A stretch of DNA of 64,000 nt, from NCBI GenBank assembly GCA_021521415.1, contig JAIQDT010009109.1:1-64000 (forward strand). The letters are read 5' to 3'. The stretch is from Bidens hawaiensis (lineage: Eukaryota; Streptophyta; Magnoliopsida; Asterales; Asteraceae). How positions within the stretch are numbered: position 1 is the first letter of the stretch; every line of letters begins with the position of its first letter. A model generated the notes under the pieces. That model saw only the letters and a program-made list of their open reading frames with translations, did not search any database and was not told where the DNA came from. The position numbers and the translations under genes are program-made. Below, in pieces: positions 1 through 9,838 of the stretch.

Positions 1-923
1 TGTTCAATTCCCTTCTGAAGACAGAAGATTTCCATTTCAAAGTTCTTGAACTCTGTCCCATTGTCACTTCTGATGAATTTAACTGATTTACTCATGACGT
101 TCTCAACTTTTGTAATTAGATTCTTCACCATTTGAGCCGTCTCATCTTTCGTTTTCAGAAAATATACCCACGAATATCGCGAGTAATCATCAGTGATCAC
201 CAAGCAGTAAGAGGTACCTCCTAGACTTTGTACATTCACGGGACCGAAGAGATCCACATGAAGTAGTTCTAGAGTACCGGCAATTGAGTTAATCTTCTTG
301 GTGAGATGGGATTTCCTGTGTTGCTTTCCCTTCTTGCATGCTATACATTTGTCTTCAAAGTTAAAACTTTTTAAGGGAACGCCCATCACAAGCCCATTCT
401 TGACAATGAAGTTCATCTTCCGAAGATGAATATGTCCCATTCTCCTGTGCCATAATTCTGATTCTGATTCGCTTGCTTTTGTCATTAAACAGGATTCTCC
501 AGTGGCCATTTCAGTAGACCTCATATCCATCACATATGTATTCGTTTCACGTGGAGCTTTCATTACTATCCATTCGTCTGGTATTTGAAAACCAGGCTTC
601 AAAACGATCGCCTCATTCTTTGTGAAATGGACAGTGTAATCTTTATCACAAATCTGCGACACACTCAGCAGATTGTGCTTTAATTCTTCAACAAAATTTA
701 CATTCTCAAGTGTCATTCTCCCATTCGACACAGTTCCTCTACCAGTAATCCTACCACCGCTCTCACCAGCAAAACTAACTCTTGCTCCCTGAACAGGTTT
801 TAAATCTTGCAACAAGTGTTTGTTGCCTGTCATGTGCCGGGAACAGCCGCTATCTACAATCCAAAGATTGTTGGCAGCCCTGTTCAACTGTTCCTGCACA
901 ATAAAACAAAGAGTTAGAATCTT
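1..923 (-). CDS. copia pol, N-terminal part: protease, GAG-pre-integrase, integrase (partial)
   Basis: This is the start of the polyprotein that processes, reverse-transcribes and integrates the element. By hand translation I see a protease active-site motif WIVDSGCSRHMTG at about 829-877. A GAG-pre-integrase segment follows, with LWHRRMGH and a CxxC pair giving an HHCC zinc site. The integrase core then contains HVDLFGPV (first catalytic Asp, about 253) and SDNGTEF (second Asp, about 63). The catalytic Glu, reverse transcriptase and RNase H lie beyond position 1. The frame looks open over the whole stretch. It is in the -1 frame relative to gag, and the join falls near 918-923. The first codon of pol is therefore not defined by an ATG. 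Confidence 0.88.
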
Positions 924-3538
924 GGGACCCAAGACCAATTGGTCTTGGATCGATACGTCCCGTACCCTGGCTTTCTCAAGTTAGCATCAGGATAATTTCT
1001 GTAAGTCCTGTAAGGGAATCTCCTTGCAGATTGAGGGTAAAGCCTCCCAAACCTTTGAGAATTGAAAGTGTTATATCTTGTGGTTTGGTTGTAAAACTGA
1101 GGTCTGTTTTTATGAAAACTTGAATTCGTCACATTTTGGCATTTTGTAAAGTTTTCATTTTTAGCAGTATCAAAATGACGCTTATACTCAGTTTTGTTTG
1201 ACTTCACACCTCTGAATCTCGGCTCCAGAGGGCAATCTGCAACTAAATGCCCTAATTTGTTACATCTAAAGCAACACCGACTCTCCATTTTCTTGTCAAA
1301 TGTTGGTTTGGATGTAGAGGCAGTGTTACCAGCCGTTCGTCTCACATAAGGTGGGACGTACGGATTGAGTGGAGAACACTTTTTAGAAACTTTATTTTTA
1401 TCTCCATCGGTGGGTAACCCTACCTTCTCTTTTGTCTGACCAGATTCGGACAACTTATCCGAATCCGATGAGACTGGACTTGAAACAGAAATATTCACAT
1501 TAGAAACAGGCGAACTTGTTTCGCCACAGCTAACACTTGGTTTTACACTTGTAATCTTGATTGGAGTTGTCTGAGGAACTTCGAAATCAACAGATTTCTG
1601 AACACTCGGATTATAAGTATAGTTGTGGTTAAAGGGTGGTGGAACTTCATTATATCCGATTCCTCCCCTCTTTGCAGAGGTACCTGGATCACTCACGAGG
1701 TGATCAAGGATGGCCGAGGAATTCCGGAACTGCTCAAGTTTGCGGTTCAGTTCCACCACCTTCACCTGGTGGTCAGCAATCTGTTTATCTCGATCAGCAA
1801 TCAATTTTGTTTTTTCCTCTAAAACTTCATAACTAAGATCAATTATTTCAATTTTCTCAGCAAGTTTAATTTTTAAGCTTTGAATGTCTTTTTCACATGC
1901 TTTTATTTTAATTTTATAACTCGTTTCTCTTGCTTTCGTAAAATGGTGATCTTCTTTAATAGTTTTAAAGTCAGCATCTAAACGGACATACTGATCAGTT
2001 ATCGTTTTAAGTTGCTCAGACAAATTCTCACAACTAGTACAAATATTCTTAGTACTTACCTCGGAGCGATTATCCTTGTCATCTGCCATGAAAGCTGTTT
2101 CTTCTTCAGTAGCTTTCTCAATTCCATCAAACTTCTCACATTCTTTAACTTCAGCCTCAACCATGTTCGCTTGCTCACCAGAACCACTTGAATGCGAGTT
2201 CCAGTTGTACTCACCTGCTTCTCTGGTCAACATGGCGTTAATCTCTCTGTTAACTCCAGAGTGTTGTGTAGGCCGACCTTGTCCTCGTTCAACCCTCTCA
2301 TTTCTGCATTCCTTGGCAAAGTGCCCGTACTGTTGACAATTATAGCACCTTACCTTGGATTTGTCGAACCCGGGCCTACCACCAACAAACTTTCTCCCAG
2401 TTTTGTTCATAAACCGTTTTACACGCCTCACAATCATTGCCATTTGCCATTGCAAATCCATCTCCTCCAGATCATCAGCATCGATCTGGTCGTAATCCTC
2501 ATCAAGAGCAGCAGGGTCCACAATCTTCCCCTGGATGTAGTTTTCATAGGAAGCAATAAATGATGCATAGACTGCAAACTGCTCTTCAGCAGATTTTACA
2601 CTCATAGGCATCTTGGAATAATTATTGCTTGAGGCATTTGCAGAAAAACCACTTGAGGATGCTTGAGGCTTTGAAGTACTTGATCCTCCAGCAACGAAAC
2701 AGACATCACCATTCGAGTTTACAGAAACGTTTCCTTCATGAGAAGAGTCAGAACCTGACTCCCCTTTTGAGTAATAAGCAGCAGATTCAGGCCTCGAACT
2801 TGAGCCTGAGTTAACCTTTGCACCATACATACCAGGGTCTTGTATCTGATCTGTTGGTGTTTCTTTTCGAACCATATTAAGCTCATAAGTTCTGAGCTTG
2901 TTTACTGCCGTTTCAAGATCACAATTTGGAAAGTCTCTGTCTTCCCTCATAAGAACGGTGTACATTTCCCACTTCGGTGGGAGAGCATCGAGAAGCTTTT
3001 CAACGATCTCTTCTTCTCGGTAAGCAATTGAATAATTGCTAAGCTCTGTCATTAGATGATAGTATCTGGTGATAATATCATCCAGTGATTCATTCTTCAA
3101 AAATTTGAAGACGGAGAACTGGGTTTTTAAGAGTTTGATCTTTGATGCACGGATACCCACATTCCCCTCGAATCTATTTTCAAGAGCATCCCAAAGCTCT
3201 CTCGCAGAAGTGTACTTTCGGAACGTATGGAGAACCTCTTGAGGAAGTGCCATTGTTATCGCAGCATGGGCCTTGCTTTCGGCCTCGTACATTTTCTTTT
3301 CTTCGTCCTCCATTTTGCTGTACTTCTTAACCACATCGCGACCTTCGTATTGCGCAGTTGGAGGGATATATCCATCCTGGATGCACACCCACATTTTGGC
3401 ATCCTGGTATTTGATGTATTGGATGAATCTGTCCTTCCATGCCACGAAGTCAGTTCCTTTCATCAGCCTCGGGGCCTTAGTGGCAGACCCCGCTTCTACT
3501 TCCATCTTGACCAAATCGGAGATGTTAATTGACGACAT
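914..3538 (-). CDS. copia Gag polyprotein, full length (about 874 aa)
   Basis: Structural protein that packages the retrotransposon RNA in virus-like particles. I start it at the ATG at 3538 (MSSINIS), because the second copia element shares exactly this start. The ATG at 3571 would add only 11 unconserved residues. From the N-terminus it has a KGTDFVAWKDRF motif typical of plant copia gags, a UBN2-type gag domain (about residues 60-220), a CCHC zinc knuckle CYNCQQYGHFAKEC (about residue 396), a long charged coiled coil (about 498-598) and a second knuckle CFRCNKLGHLVADC (about 754). The C-terminus is basic and rich in Arg, Tyr and Asn. It is long for a copia gag but uninterrupted, which suggests a fairly young copy. 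The stop at 914-916 overlaps the pol frame. Confidence 0.92.
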   Translation of the reverse strand: MSSINISDLVKMEVEAGSATKAPRLMKGTDFVAWKDRFIQYIKYQDAKMWVCIQDGYIPPTAQYEGRDVVKKYSKMEDEEKKMYEAESKAHAAITMALPQEVLHTFRKYTSARELWDALENRFEGNVGIRASKIKLLKTQFSVFKFLKNESLDDIITRYYHLMTELSNYSIAYREEEIVEKLLDALPPKWEMYTVLMREDRDFPNCDLETAVNKLRTYELNMVRKETPTDQIQDPGMYGAKVNSGSSSRPESAAYYSKGESGSDSSHEGNVSVNSNGDVCFVAGGSSTSKPQASSSGFSANASSNNYSKMPMSVKSAEEQFAVYASFIASYENYIQGKIVDPAALDEDYDQIDADDLEEMDLQWQMAMIVRRVKRFMNKTGRKFVGGRPGFDKSKVRCYNCQQYGHFAKECRNERVERGQGRPTQHSGVNREINAMLTREAGEYNWNSHSSGSGEQANMVEAEVKECEKFDGIEKATEEETAFMADDKDNRSEVSTKNICTSCENLSEQLKTITDQYVRLDADFKTIKEDHHFTKARETSYKIKIKACEKDIQSLKIKLAEKIEIIDLSYEVLEEKTKLIADRDKQIADHQVKVVELNRKLEQFRNSSAILDHLVSDPGTSAKRGGIGYNEVPPPFNHNYTYNPSVQKSVDFEVPQTTPIKITSVKPSVSCGETSSPVSNVNISVSSPVSSDSDKLSESGQTKEKVGLPTDGDKNKVSKKCSPLNPYVPPYVRRTAGNTASTSKPTFDKKMESRCCFRCNKLGHLVADCPLEPRFRGVKSNKTEYKRHFDTAKNENFTKCQNVTNSSFHKNRPQFYNQTTRYNTFNSQRFGRLYPQSARRFPYRTYRNYPDANLRKPGYGTYRSKTNWSWVPRF

Positions 3539-3596
3539 CCTTGCGAAAACCTGAAAAACCTGAAAATACAAAAAAAATATTAAAACAGCTCAGTAG

Positions 3597-3807
3597 GCGA
3601 AGTTAAGAATAACTTCGCTTGAAAGTTAACTTCGCTGAAAAGAGAACTTCGCTGAGTTCTTAAATTCGCTAGACTTGGCGAAGTTAAAAATAACTTCGCT
3701 TAGAATGAGCGAACTTAGGAGGTAAGCGAACTTGGGTGGAAAGCGAAGTTGCGGATAACTTCGCTAAGGCGAACTTATGAGGTAAGCGAAGTTGTGGTTA
3801 ACTTCGC
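3597..3807 (-). repeat. Leader hairpin array of copia element 1 (GCGAAGTT-N6-AACTTCGC)
   Basis: The untranslated leader between primer-binding site and gag contains four perfect inverted repeats of identical geometry, an 8-bp arm with a 6-base loop: 3597-3618, 3678-3699, 3743-3764 and 3786-3807. The loops differ (AAGAAT, AAAAAT, GCGGAT, GTGGTT) while the arms stay intact. Extra single half-sites (GCGAACTT, AACTTCGC) lie between them and continue to about 3905. The function is unknown. An RNA-structure role or a protein-binding site would both fit. Confidence 0.9.
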
Positions 3808-4085
3808 TAAACCTTATATCTTCGCCGAAACCCTAATTCCAGTGACGGCAACTTCGCCTGAAGAATGGTAACTTCGCCCGAAGAACGGTAACTTCGCCCG
3901 ATGAACAAGGAAACTGTTCAGATCTGTTTTCGTCAATCCAGCAGTTTCCGATCAATGTAATGGCTTGAAAATGACTGTCAAGCACGAGCAAAACTCAATC
4001 CCAACAAAAACACGTCCCGCGAATAGGTCAAACGAGACGTTTTCTACACCCGCGTGAAATCCCGAACCTCACAATCGAGCCGATT

Positions 4086-4097
4086 GCTCTGATACCA
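4086..4097 (-). other. Primer-binding site of copia element 1
   Basis: On the minus strand this reads TGGTATCAGAGC, complementary to the 3' end of initiator tRNA-Met. It begins two bases after the LTR end, as expected for the minus-strand primer site. Confidence 0.93.
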
Positions 4098-4099
4098 AT

Positions 4100-4527
4100 T
4101 GTAGGTTCCTGACGGATCGTACACGGGATGTCTCTAACAACGCAGGTGCGGAATCCCTGCGTAGATAGATACGAGTGTAGAGTATGTAGAGATCGAACAC
4201 GCAAGCAATAAACCAACCACGTTATATTGATAACAAACACGTGACCCGAGGTCACTGTTACAGACTATGACACGAAACACGTTCACTGAACAACTGAAAC
4301 AAAAACCTAAACGACCAACACATAAACTGTTCCGCTGAACAGTTTATATATACGACAACTTCGCCACAGGCGAAGTTGTCAATAACTTCGCTGATTCAAC
4401 AAGTTCGCCATAGCGAACTTGTTGACAACTTCGCGTATTACACAAATAAACATAATCAAAACATAATTGCATTACAGACTCGATTACAAATGCTAGACTA
4501 TGAACTACTGACACACATGTACCAACA
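4100..4527 (-). repeat. 5' LTR of copia element 1 (428 bp)
   Basis: On the minus strand it starts TGTTGGTACATG and ends CCTACA, with the primer-binding site directly downstream. It resembles the LTR at 6822-7257, with shared ends and shared internal blocks. It contains two long-arm hairpins of the AACTTCGC family, at 4354-4380 (12-bp arms, 3-base loop) and 4397-4424 (12-bp arms, 4-base loop). Confidence 0.9.
4343..4352 (-). promoter_or_regulatory. TATA box in the LTR of copia element 1
   Basis: TATATATAAA on the minus strand, one base downstream of the 12-bp inverted repeat at 4354-4380. A likely core promoter for the element. Confidence 0.6.
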
Positions 4528-6321
4528 TGAACTGCTCAAGTTTTCTATTCAGTTCCACCACTTTTACCTGGTGATCAGCAATCTGTTTTTCTCTTTCAGC
4601 TATTAGCTTGGTTTTTTCTTCCAAAACTTCATAGCTTAGATCAATCACTTGTATTTTTTCAGCAAGTTTTGCTTTTAGACTTTTAATATCCTTTTCACAA
4701 GCTTTTATTTTAACTTTATAGCTATTTTCTCTTGCTTTAGTAAAGTGATGATCTTCTTTTAAAGTTTTAAATTCAGCATCCAAACCAACATACTGATCAG
4801 TTATAGTTGCTAATTGCTCAGACAAGTTTTCACATTTAGAACAAGTAGGTTTAGAACATACCTCAGAGGCTGGTCTTTAACATCTGCCATGAGAGCTTTT
4901 TCTTCTCCGGTAACCTTCTCATTTCCTTCAGTTTCAACCTTCGCCAAATTGGCCTGTTCGAAAGTTTATTCAGAATGCAGGTTCCAGTTGTATTCACCAT
5001 CTTCTCTGGAAATCATAGCACTATAATATTTACTACCCCCATTATGCTGTGTAGACTTGCCTTGACCACGTTCTACACGCTCATTTCTGCACTCCTTAGC
5101 AAAGTGGCCGTTTTGCTGACAGTTGTAGCATCTTACCTTCGTCTTGTCAAACCCTGGCCTTCCACTGACAAACTTTCTTCCGGTCTTTTTCATAAACCGT
5201 TTCACTCTTCTCACGATCATAGCCATCTGCCATTGCAGATCCATTTCTTCCAGATCATCAGCATCAATCTGGTCATAGTCTTCATCCAACATAGCTGGAT
5301 CAACAATCTTCCCCTGAATGTAGTTCTCATAGGAAGCAATAAAAGAAGCATAGAGAGCAAACTGCTCTTCAGCAGATTTGACACTCATAGGCATCTTAGA
5401 GTAGTTGTTGCTAGGAATACTTGGAGAGCAACTACTCTTGCTTGCTTGCGGTTTAGAAGCACTAGATCCACCTGCTACAAAGCAAACATCACCATTCGTG
5501 TTGACTGACACATGCCCCTCATGTGATGAGTTGGCACCCGACTCTCCCTTCGAGTAGTAGGCAGCTGATTCAGTCTTCGAACCTGAACTAGAGTTGACTT
5601 TAGCACCATACATACCTGGATCTTGAACTTGATCTGTAGGTGTCTCCTTTCTAACCATGTTAAGCTCAAAGGTTCGGAGCTTGTTGACTGCCGTTTCCAG
5701 ATCATATTGGGGAAAGTCTTTGTCTTCCCTCATCAGCACCGTGTACATCTCCCATTTTGGTGGGAGAGCATCAAGAAGCTTCTCAACTATCTCTTCTTCT
5801 CGGTAAGAAATTGAATAGTTGCTCAGTTCAGTCATCAGATGATAATATCGGGTGATGATATCATCTAGAGATTCATTCTTCAAATACTTGAAGACTGAGA
5901 ACTGGGTTTTGAGCAATTTGATCTTCGAAGTACGGATTCCCACATTTCCTTCAAACCGGTTCTCAAGAGCTTCCCAAAGCTCTCTTGCTGTCTTGTACTT
6001 TCTAAACGTATGAAGGATCTCTTGTGGAAGAGCCATAGTGATAGCAGCATGAGCCTTGCTCTCGGCCTCATACATCTTTTTCTCTTCATCTTCCATTTTG
6101 CTGTACTTCTTGATCTGATCACGACCTTCGTACTCCATAGTTGGTGGAATATAACCATCCTGGATGCATACCCACATTTTCGCATCCTGGTACTTGACAT
6201 ATTGTTCGAACCGATCCTTCCAAGCAACGAAGTCAGTTCCTTTAAGCAACTTTGGGGCCTTAGTAGCTGACCCTGCTTCTACTTCCATCTTAACTAACTC
6301 TGAGATGTTAATTGACGACAT
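4528..6321 (-). pseudogene. copia gag of element 2, broken and truncated
   Basis: Homologous to the gag of element 1 from its first residue (MSSINIS at 6321) to the coiled coil. The UBN2-type domain and the first zinc knuckle (CYNCQQNGHFAKEC, about 5098-5139) are clear. The frame stops at 4966. The coiled-coil part continues in another frame (about 4825-4528), so at least one stop and one frameshift separate them. Beyond 4528 the gene is cut by element 1. The second knuckle and C-terminus are absent here. No functional Gag can be expected from this copy. Confidence 0.87.
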
Positions 6322-6384
6322 CTTTCTCAAAAACTAAGAAACCCGAAAAAATAAAAAAAAAAATTCTTCTGAAAAGTACTGTAG

Positions 6385-6569
6385 GCGAAGTTACGGATAA
6401 CTTCGATTAGACGTAACTTCGCTGGATCTTTCTTAAATTCGCGTGACTTGGCGAAGTTGAGTGTAACTTCGCTTAGGGTAAGCGAACTTAGGAAGTAGGC
6501 GAGGTTGTAGAGAACTTCGCTTGAGATAGACGAACTTGAGAAGGTAGGCGAAGTTGTTGATAACTTCGC
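6385..6569 (-). repeat. Leader hairpin array of copia element 2
   Basis: Four inverted repeats with the same 8-6-8 layout as in element 1: 6385-6406 (outermost pair lost), 6451-6472, 6499-6520 (one mismatch) and 6548-6569. Loops are ACGGAT, GAGTGT, GTAGAG and GTTGAT. Half-sites lie between them and up to about 6625. Confidence 0.88.
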
Positions 6570-6807
6570 TCAACCTTATATCTTCGCCGAAACCCTACGA
6601 ACAGTGACGGCAACTTCGCCTGATGAACACGAAGTTTCTGCAGATCTGATTTCTGGGTTTTTCGAGGTTTTTGACGGTGTAAAGGGTTGAATACGATGGT
6701 AGGAGGTAAGAATGACACAAAAACACAGAAAACACGTCCCGCGAATAGTCGAAACGGGACGATTTCTACACCCGCGTGAATATCCCGAACCACACAATCG
6801 AGCCGAA

Positions 6808-6819
6808 GCTCTGATACCA
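6808..6819 (-). other. Primer-binding site of copia element 2
   Basis: TGGTATCAGAGC on the minus strand, two bases from the LTR end. Initiator tRNA-Met type, identical to element 1. Confidence 0.92.
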
Positions 6820-6821
6820 AT

Positions 6822-7257
6822 TGTAGGTTCCCTGGATGGATTAACACGAGATATCTCGATCTACGTAGGTGCGGAATCCCTGCGTAGGTCGTTACGAGCG
6901 TAGAAGACACGAATAGATCAAACACGATACGATAAACAAACACGTTATATTATAACCAAAACACGTGATACAATATCACTATTACAGACACGAACTCTCG
7001 TCCTCACATTACAGCTCTCGTAACTTCGATAATGATCACACGAACTACTTTTCTAAGCTAAGCCGTAACCTATATAAATACACGACAACTTCGCCTGGCA
7101 TGTTCAGGCGAAGTTGTCCATAACTTCGCTTGACTAACAAGTTCGCCTAAACAGCGAACTTGTTAGTAACTTCGCTTAAGACATATAAAACATAATTAAT
7201 CATTACAGACTCGATTACAGACACTAGACTATGAACTACTGACATTATGCACCAACA
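6822..7257 (-). repeat. 5' LTR of copia element 2 (436 bp)
   Basis: Starts TGTTGGTGCATAATG and ends CCTACA on the minus strand. It has two long inverted repeats: 7084-7118 (14-bp arms around a 7-base loop) and about 7136-7164 (11-bp arms). They are the counterparts of those in the element 1 LTR. Confidence 0.9.
7071..7080 (-). promoter_or_regulatory. TATA-like box in the LTR of copia element 2
   Basis: TATTTATATA on the minus strand, three bases downstream of the inverted repeat at 7084-7118. Same arrangement as in element 1. Confidence 0.5.
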
Positions 7258-7286
7258 CACAAAGTGCGACATGGGAACTCTCGTTA

Positions 7287-8184
7287 GACTATTCCCATCA
7301 ACAATCTCACAATCTCAATCTCACATTATAAAATTAATTTTTCTCTTTTCAATCTACAAAATTTAACCCACTCCAATCTTTTACTGCCATTAACAACCCA
7401 ATCTCATCCTTTATTTATTAAACAAATTCAATTTATAATTAGTTTTGATTAACTATATAAATATAATTAAGTAATTATATTTTTTTAAATATAAAAAAAC
7501 TTTAAATATATATATTAATCAAACACATTTTATAAAATAGATAAAAATAAGTTACAATAGTAGCATGAAATACAAAATTACACATATTAATGATACAAAA
7601 CTACATACTTATTCATCAACACCAAATTTCTGCCATATATGCTCAATCAAATCGTTTTTTAGAATGTTATGAGATTCTCTATTACGAAGTTGTGCCATAT
7701 TCGTCATATAACTGGATAGGCTTGCATTTCGTTCAGTAGAGTATTGAAAGAGTGGTTCATCATCTGACTAACCAATAGAAAACTAGTGGTTCAAATAAGA
7801 TAATTCAATAATGGTTAAAACTAAAATTTTATATAAAATATACGATTTTTTAAACAAACTCCATTTTTAACGAAATTTATACCGGAATGCTCACAAAAAA
7901 AAATTTAATAAGACTGTGTTTTTAGATTTTTTTTAAAAGTCAAATATAATAAGTTATAAAACATAAACCAATATATATATATATAATTAATTGGTGAGAA
8001 TAAAAAAGAAAAAAAAGAAAATTACATCCACTCACATTGTGACATGTGGTCACAAGTTGTCCAAATTTGAGATTGCAATCTCATTTGAGCCACCGATCGG
8101 ATTGGCTAATTAAATCCATTTTTTCTTTTTTTAAAAAAAGATAAATTGAGAGTTTGCAATCTTAGATTGCCAATGGTTGTAGTC
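7287..8184. mobile_element. PIF/Harbinger-type element, internally deleted (898 bp)
   Basis: Flanked by TTA on both sides (7284-7286 and 8185-8187), the 3-bp duplication typical of PIF/Harbinger. The imperfect terminal repeats begin GACTATTCCCATCAACAATC on the left and GACTACAACCATTGGCAATC on the right (reverse complement). Inside is a fragment resembling the C-terminus of a Harbinger transposase. Confidence 0.65.
7609..7767 (-). pseudogene. Harbinger transposase C-terminal exon (fragment)
   Basis: About 52 codons, read from 7767 down to a stop at 7609-7611, begin SDDEPLFQYSTERNASLS and end near LIEHIWQKFGVDE. The NDLIEHIW stretch looks like the last residues of plant PIF/Harbinger (ALP1-like) transposases. 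Directly upstream (7768-7769) is AG after a T-rich tract, which looks like a 3' splice site. No DDE catalytic core is present, so this is a remnant. The assignment rests on this short motif and the surrounding terminal repeats. Confidence 0.5.
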
Positions 8185-8187
8185 TTA

Positions 8188-9286
8188 AACCTGTTTTCCC
8201 GACCGGTCCCGATCTTAAACAACACTCCTAGGTTTCTCCATGACACTTTTTTCACCGATTCTGTGGTGTCTTCCCAGTTTGTGGAAGAGTGAAGAAAAAC
8301 TAAAAGGGAAAATGGAAAATCGGGAGTGGTCCGCAGGGTTTTCATTCGAGGAAAGCCGGAAAGATGGGAACACAATCCCCCATAATTTTGGGGAAACACT
8401 GAAAAACTGGGAATTTCGGTACTACTCTGTATACACTAATCACAATAAAAATAACTCCACGGCTATTTGTTTCTCATAAAAACAAATGTGAGATGATTAT
8501 ATATTCACTATAAAATGTTTTACATAAATTCGTATGGGCTAGAATGGAAGAACATGGTAACTTTTGTGTTATGAATATTAAAAACATGGCATAAATAAAT
8601 TTACAAAAGACAACTAGATAAATTGGTGAATATGTTGCGCGTTTGAAAAAAAACAAAATCAAATAAAACACAGAAAAAGCTGAAAAATCTTTAATCAAAA
8701 TCCGTATATATAAAACATAATAAAAAAAAGAAGAAAAAGTTGGAAAATATTTACATCAAAATCCGGATATATGATGGGAGATTCGGGTTTGGGGTTCAAA
8801 ACCCAGCCTATTGGCTCAATTGTTATTTGGCATATGCGAGGGGGTTAACCCGTAAGTTAGAGGGTGGCTGGCCAACGAGTAGGTTGTGGCTTAAGGATAG
8901 GTGTTTAATGCTTTTTTAATAGGTTCTTTTAATTATATTAGTTTCTTGTTAACTAAGTTGCATTAACATTATAACTTATAAACACATAACCAAACCTAAC
9001 GTTATATTTCTATATCAACAATATTGGGAGTTAACCAAAACTCTTGTTTGTTTTCTTTTCATGTTCTTGTCGATATTCAAGACTTGATACCCACCTTTAT
9101 TCAAGTGTCTAGCCAATTAAGATGTTTTTTCGTTAATTTCTTCTGTTTTTTGAACGTCCAACAATGATAAATTTATTAATAAAACTGAACTAAGTAAAGC
9201 AATAAGCTCACTTTTGGAACAGAGACTTACCACCACACGAGAAAATCCAAGCACCAATAATAAATAGTTGTAATCACCCAAAAGAC
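8188..9286. other. No gene recognised
   Basis: AT-rich sequence. Short open frames on both strands around 8106-8479 show no recognisable motif. I see no terminal repeats or promoter that I can support. Confidence 0.6.
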
Positions 9287-9294
9287 ATTGATAC

Positions 9295-9830
9295 TAGGGG
9301 TGACAATCTTGACTCATGGGTTGAATGAGTTGTATCAAAATGTATAAGATGAGTCAGAATGGGTCAACTAAAAAAAATGATTGAAACGGGTCAAAACGGG
9401 TTGACATTTCTCGGGGGTTTTTTTTAATGAACGAGAAAAACGGAGGAAACTTTTTGGTATTTTTACTTTTTAAGTTTTTGATTTATATTTCGAGCTATAA
9501 CTTTTTAATTATTTTTTTTGAATTTTTTGGTGAGGGGTTTTGAAATGGATTTTGAAATCTCAACCCATTTTGACCCATTTCAAAACCTCTCACCAAAAAA
9601 TTTAAAAATAATAATTAAAAAATTATAACTCGAAATATAAATCAAAAACTTAAAAGGTAAAAATACCAAAGAGTTTCCTCCGTTTTTCTCGTTCCAAAAA
9701 AGAACCCGAGAAATGTCAACCCGTTTTGACCCGTTTCAATCATTTTCTATTTTTAGTTTGACCCATTCTGACCCATCTTATACATTTTATTACAACCCAT
9801 TCAACCCATGGGTCAAGAATGCCACCCCTA
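9295..9830. mobile_element. Fold-back hAT-type MITE (536 bp)
   Basis: A near-perfect palindrome over almost its full length. Ends are TAGGGGTGACAATC and, in reverse complement, TAGGGGTGGCATTC. It is flanked by a perfect 8-bp duplication ATTGATAC (9287-9294 and 9831-9838), as for hAT elements. It has no coding capacity. A transcript would fold into a hairpin of roughly 250 bp. Confidence 0.93.
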
Positions 9831-9838
9831 ATTGATAC

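Larger units (their letters stand above)
1..4527 (-). mobile_element. Ty1/copia element 1 (5' half; runs off the window)
   Basis: A copia retrotransposon read on the minus strand. In order it has a 428-bp LTR (4527-4100), a tRNA-Met-type primer-binding site, a leader with hairpins, a full-length gag and the start of pol. The remaining pol domains and the second LTR lie to the left of the window. Its LTR edge at 4527 abuts gag sequence of a second related element, so element 1 most likely inserted into element 2. The flanking bases 4528-4532 (TGAAC) should be the target-site duplication, but the other copy is outside the window. The long gag with a coiled coil recalls Sirevirus-type copia elements, though I cannot confirm the lineage. 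Confidence 0.93.
4528..7257 (-). mobile_element. Ty1/copia element 2 (5' part, interrupted by element 1)
   Basis: A second copy of the same copia family on the minus strand, with LTR 6822-7257, primer-binding site, hairpin leader and gag. The gag stops abruptly at 4528, where the LTR of element 1 begins. The missing 3' half is presumably on the other side of element 1, outside the window. It is more decayed than element 1, as expected for the older host of a nested insertion. Confidence 0.88.

Noticed and set aside
8240..8479. 79-codon frame on the plus strand and a 97-codon frame on the minus strand at the same place
   Set aside because: They overlap each other, have no motif and no sign of selection.
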